A stretch of 64,000 bases of DNA, from positions 30,596-94,595 of the IMG/VR virus record IMGVR_UViG_3300050343_000258; one strand, 5' to 3'. Below, piece by piece: positions 63,766 to 64,000 of this stretch. Made by a program: the position numbers and the translations under genes. Numbering within the stretch: position 1 is the first letter of the stretch; every line of letters begins with the position of its first letter. The notes under the pieces are model-generated. The model made no database searches and was not told the origin of the DNA. It saw nothing but the letters and a program-made list of their open reading frames with translations. The DNA comes from a virus.

Positions 63766-63889
63766 ACCCCATACCATAAAGTTATGAACATGACATAATG
63801 ACTGTTAATAACTTTCCCCTAATATATTTGTTTATTAAGTTGTTCTGACATCACCCCTATAGATGAGGTTTAAGACATCCCCTTCCTAT

Positions 63890-64000
63890 ATGGGGGTGGG
63901 TGGTAAAATACCTATGGAACCCCCCCTTATGGGGACCCCCCTCCCTGTAGGGCTCCCGTATCCCCCCTCCCCCTGGGGGGTTTTTGGGGTCAAAAAGGGG
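63890..64000. repeat. C/G homopolymer-rich segment at the right end
   Basis: Runs of five to seven C or G alternate with short AT stretches and form hairpins such as CCCC-TTAT-GGGG and CCCCC/GGGGG. This composition is unlike the rest of the AT-rich window and may be either a genuine terminal structure or a poorly sequenced end of a contig. Confidence 0.5.

Larger units (their letters stand above)
63481..64000. other. Gene-poor right end with divergent promoters and C/G runs
   Basis: No gene can be supported. The stretch holds three host-type promoters, one iteron near-copy and one inverted iteron, a hairpin GGTGGA/TCCACC (63661-63691), and from about 63890 an unusual run of C and G homopolymers. 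Confidence 0.45.

Overview
This window is most simply read as part of the genome of a large, AT-rich tailed bacteriophage that infects a member of the Bacteroidota. The phage assignment rests on cell-wall hydrolases, tail-fibre genes with C-terminal S74-type chaperone domains, two solitary DNA methyltransferases, a phage-style thymidylate gene set, and dense head-to-tail small genes with ATGA and TAATG overlaps. The host assignment rests on promoters of the Bacteroidota type (TTG, about 19-20 bases, TAnnTTTG) in front of several genes and on the general lack of Shine-Dalgarno sites. No capsid, portal, terminase or polymerase gene lies in the window, so the phage family stays open. A second promoter-like motif, TATATTTATAA, stands just upstream of many virion-like genes on both strands and is probably the phage's late promoter.

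Layout. 0-7 kb: virion-like or unknown proteins, a small membrane/coiled-coil protein, a histone-H1-like Hc1 protein and a DnaJ homologue broken by indels. 7.3-13.6 kb: a Dam methylase, a protein of a new 'WCT' family with leucine-rich repeats, a PLOD/LH3-like collagen glycosyltransferase (broken by indels) and a PcfJ-like protein. 13.7-19.2 kb: a metabolic operon with type II glutamine synthetase, thioredoxin, a NodU-type carbamoyltransferase and a glutaredoxin. 20.2-33.5 kb: three giant collagen-like fibre genes in tandem. 33.5-44.5 kb: two more WCT proteins, a GT11 fucosyltransferase-like enzyme, an N4/N6 methyltransferase, a GH24 lysozyme, and a DHH-phosphoesterase/peptidoglycan-binding/GH19 fusion. 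44.5-53 kb: Nudix, DUF192, a structured noncoding RNA of about 0.9 kb, small membrane proteins, a cytidylyltransferase-like enzyme and thymidylate synthase (broken). 54-62.4 kb: sulfatase, a lipoprotein with a GH16-like EIDLLE motif, a DHFR-like protein, serine hydroxymethyltransferase (broken), RmlC, RmlD and a 2-oxoglutarate/Fe(II) hydroxylase. 62.4-64 kb: a gene-poor region with iteron-like repeats, hairpins and several promoters.

The most notable reading is a phage-encoded collagen-modification system. The fibres carry well over a hundred X-Lys-Gly sites each, which is the context that lysyl hydroxylases recognise in animal collagen. The window also encodes a homologue of the glycosyltransferase half of PLOD/LH3, which in animals glycosylates hydroxylysine, and a separate 2OG/Fe(II) hydroxylase placed in an operon with a dTDP-rhamnose reductase. 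Other sugar enzymes (RmlC, GT11, carbamoyltransferase) could add further decoration. The functional link is inference; the parts are visible in the sequence.

Other unusual features are the long noncoding RNA with its own promoters and terminator, a set of late genes whose products begin with a T4-like capsid-targeting peptide ending in [LI]-x-E, the three-member WCT family among them, and the DHH-GH19 fusion. Several genes are split by one-base indels, mostly at homopolymers. I treat these as probable sequencing errors in a draft assembly rather than gene decay, and annotate the reconstructed genes across them.
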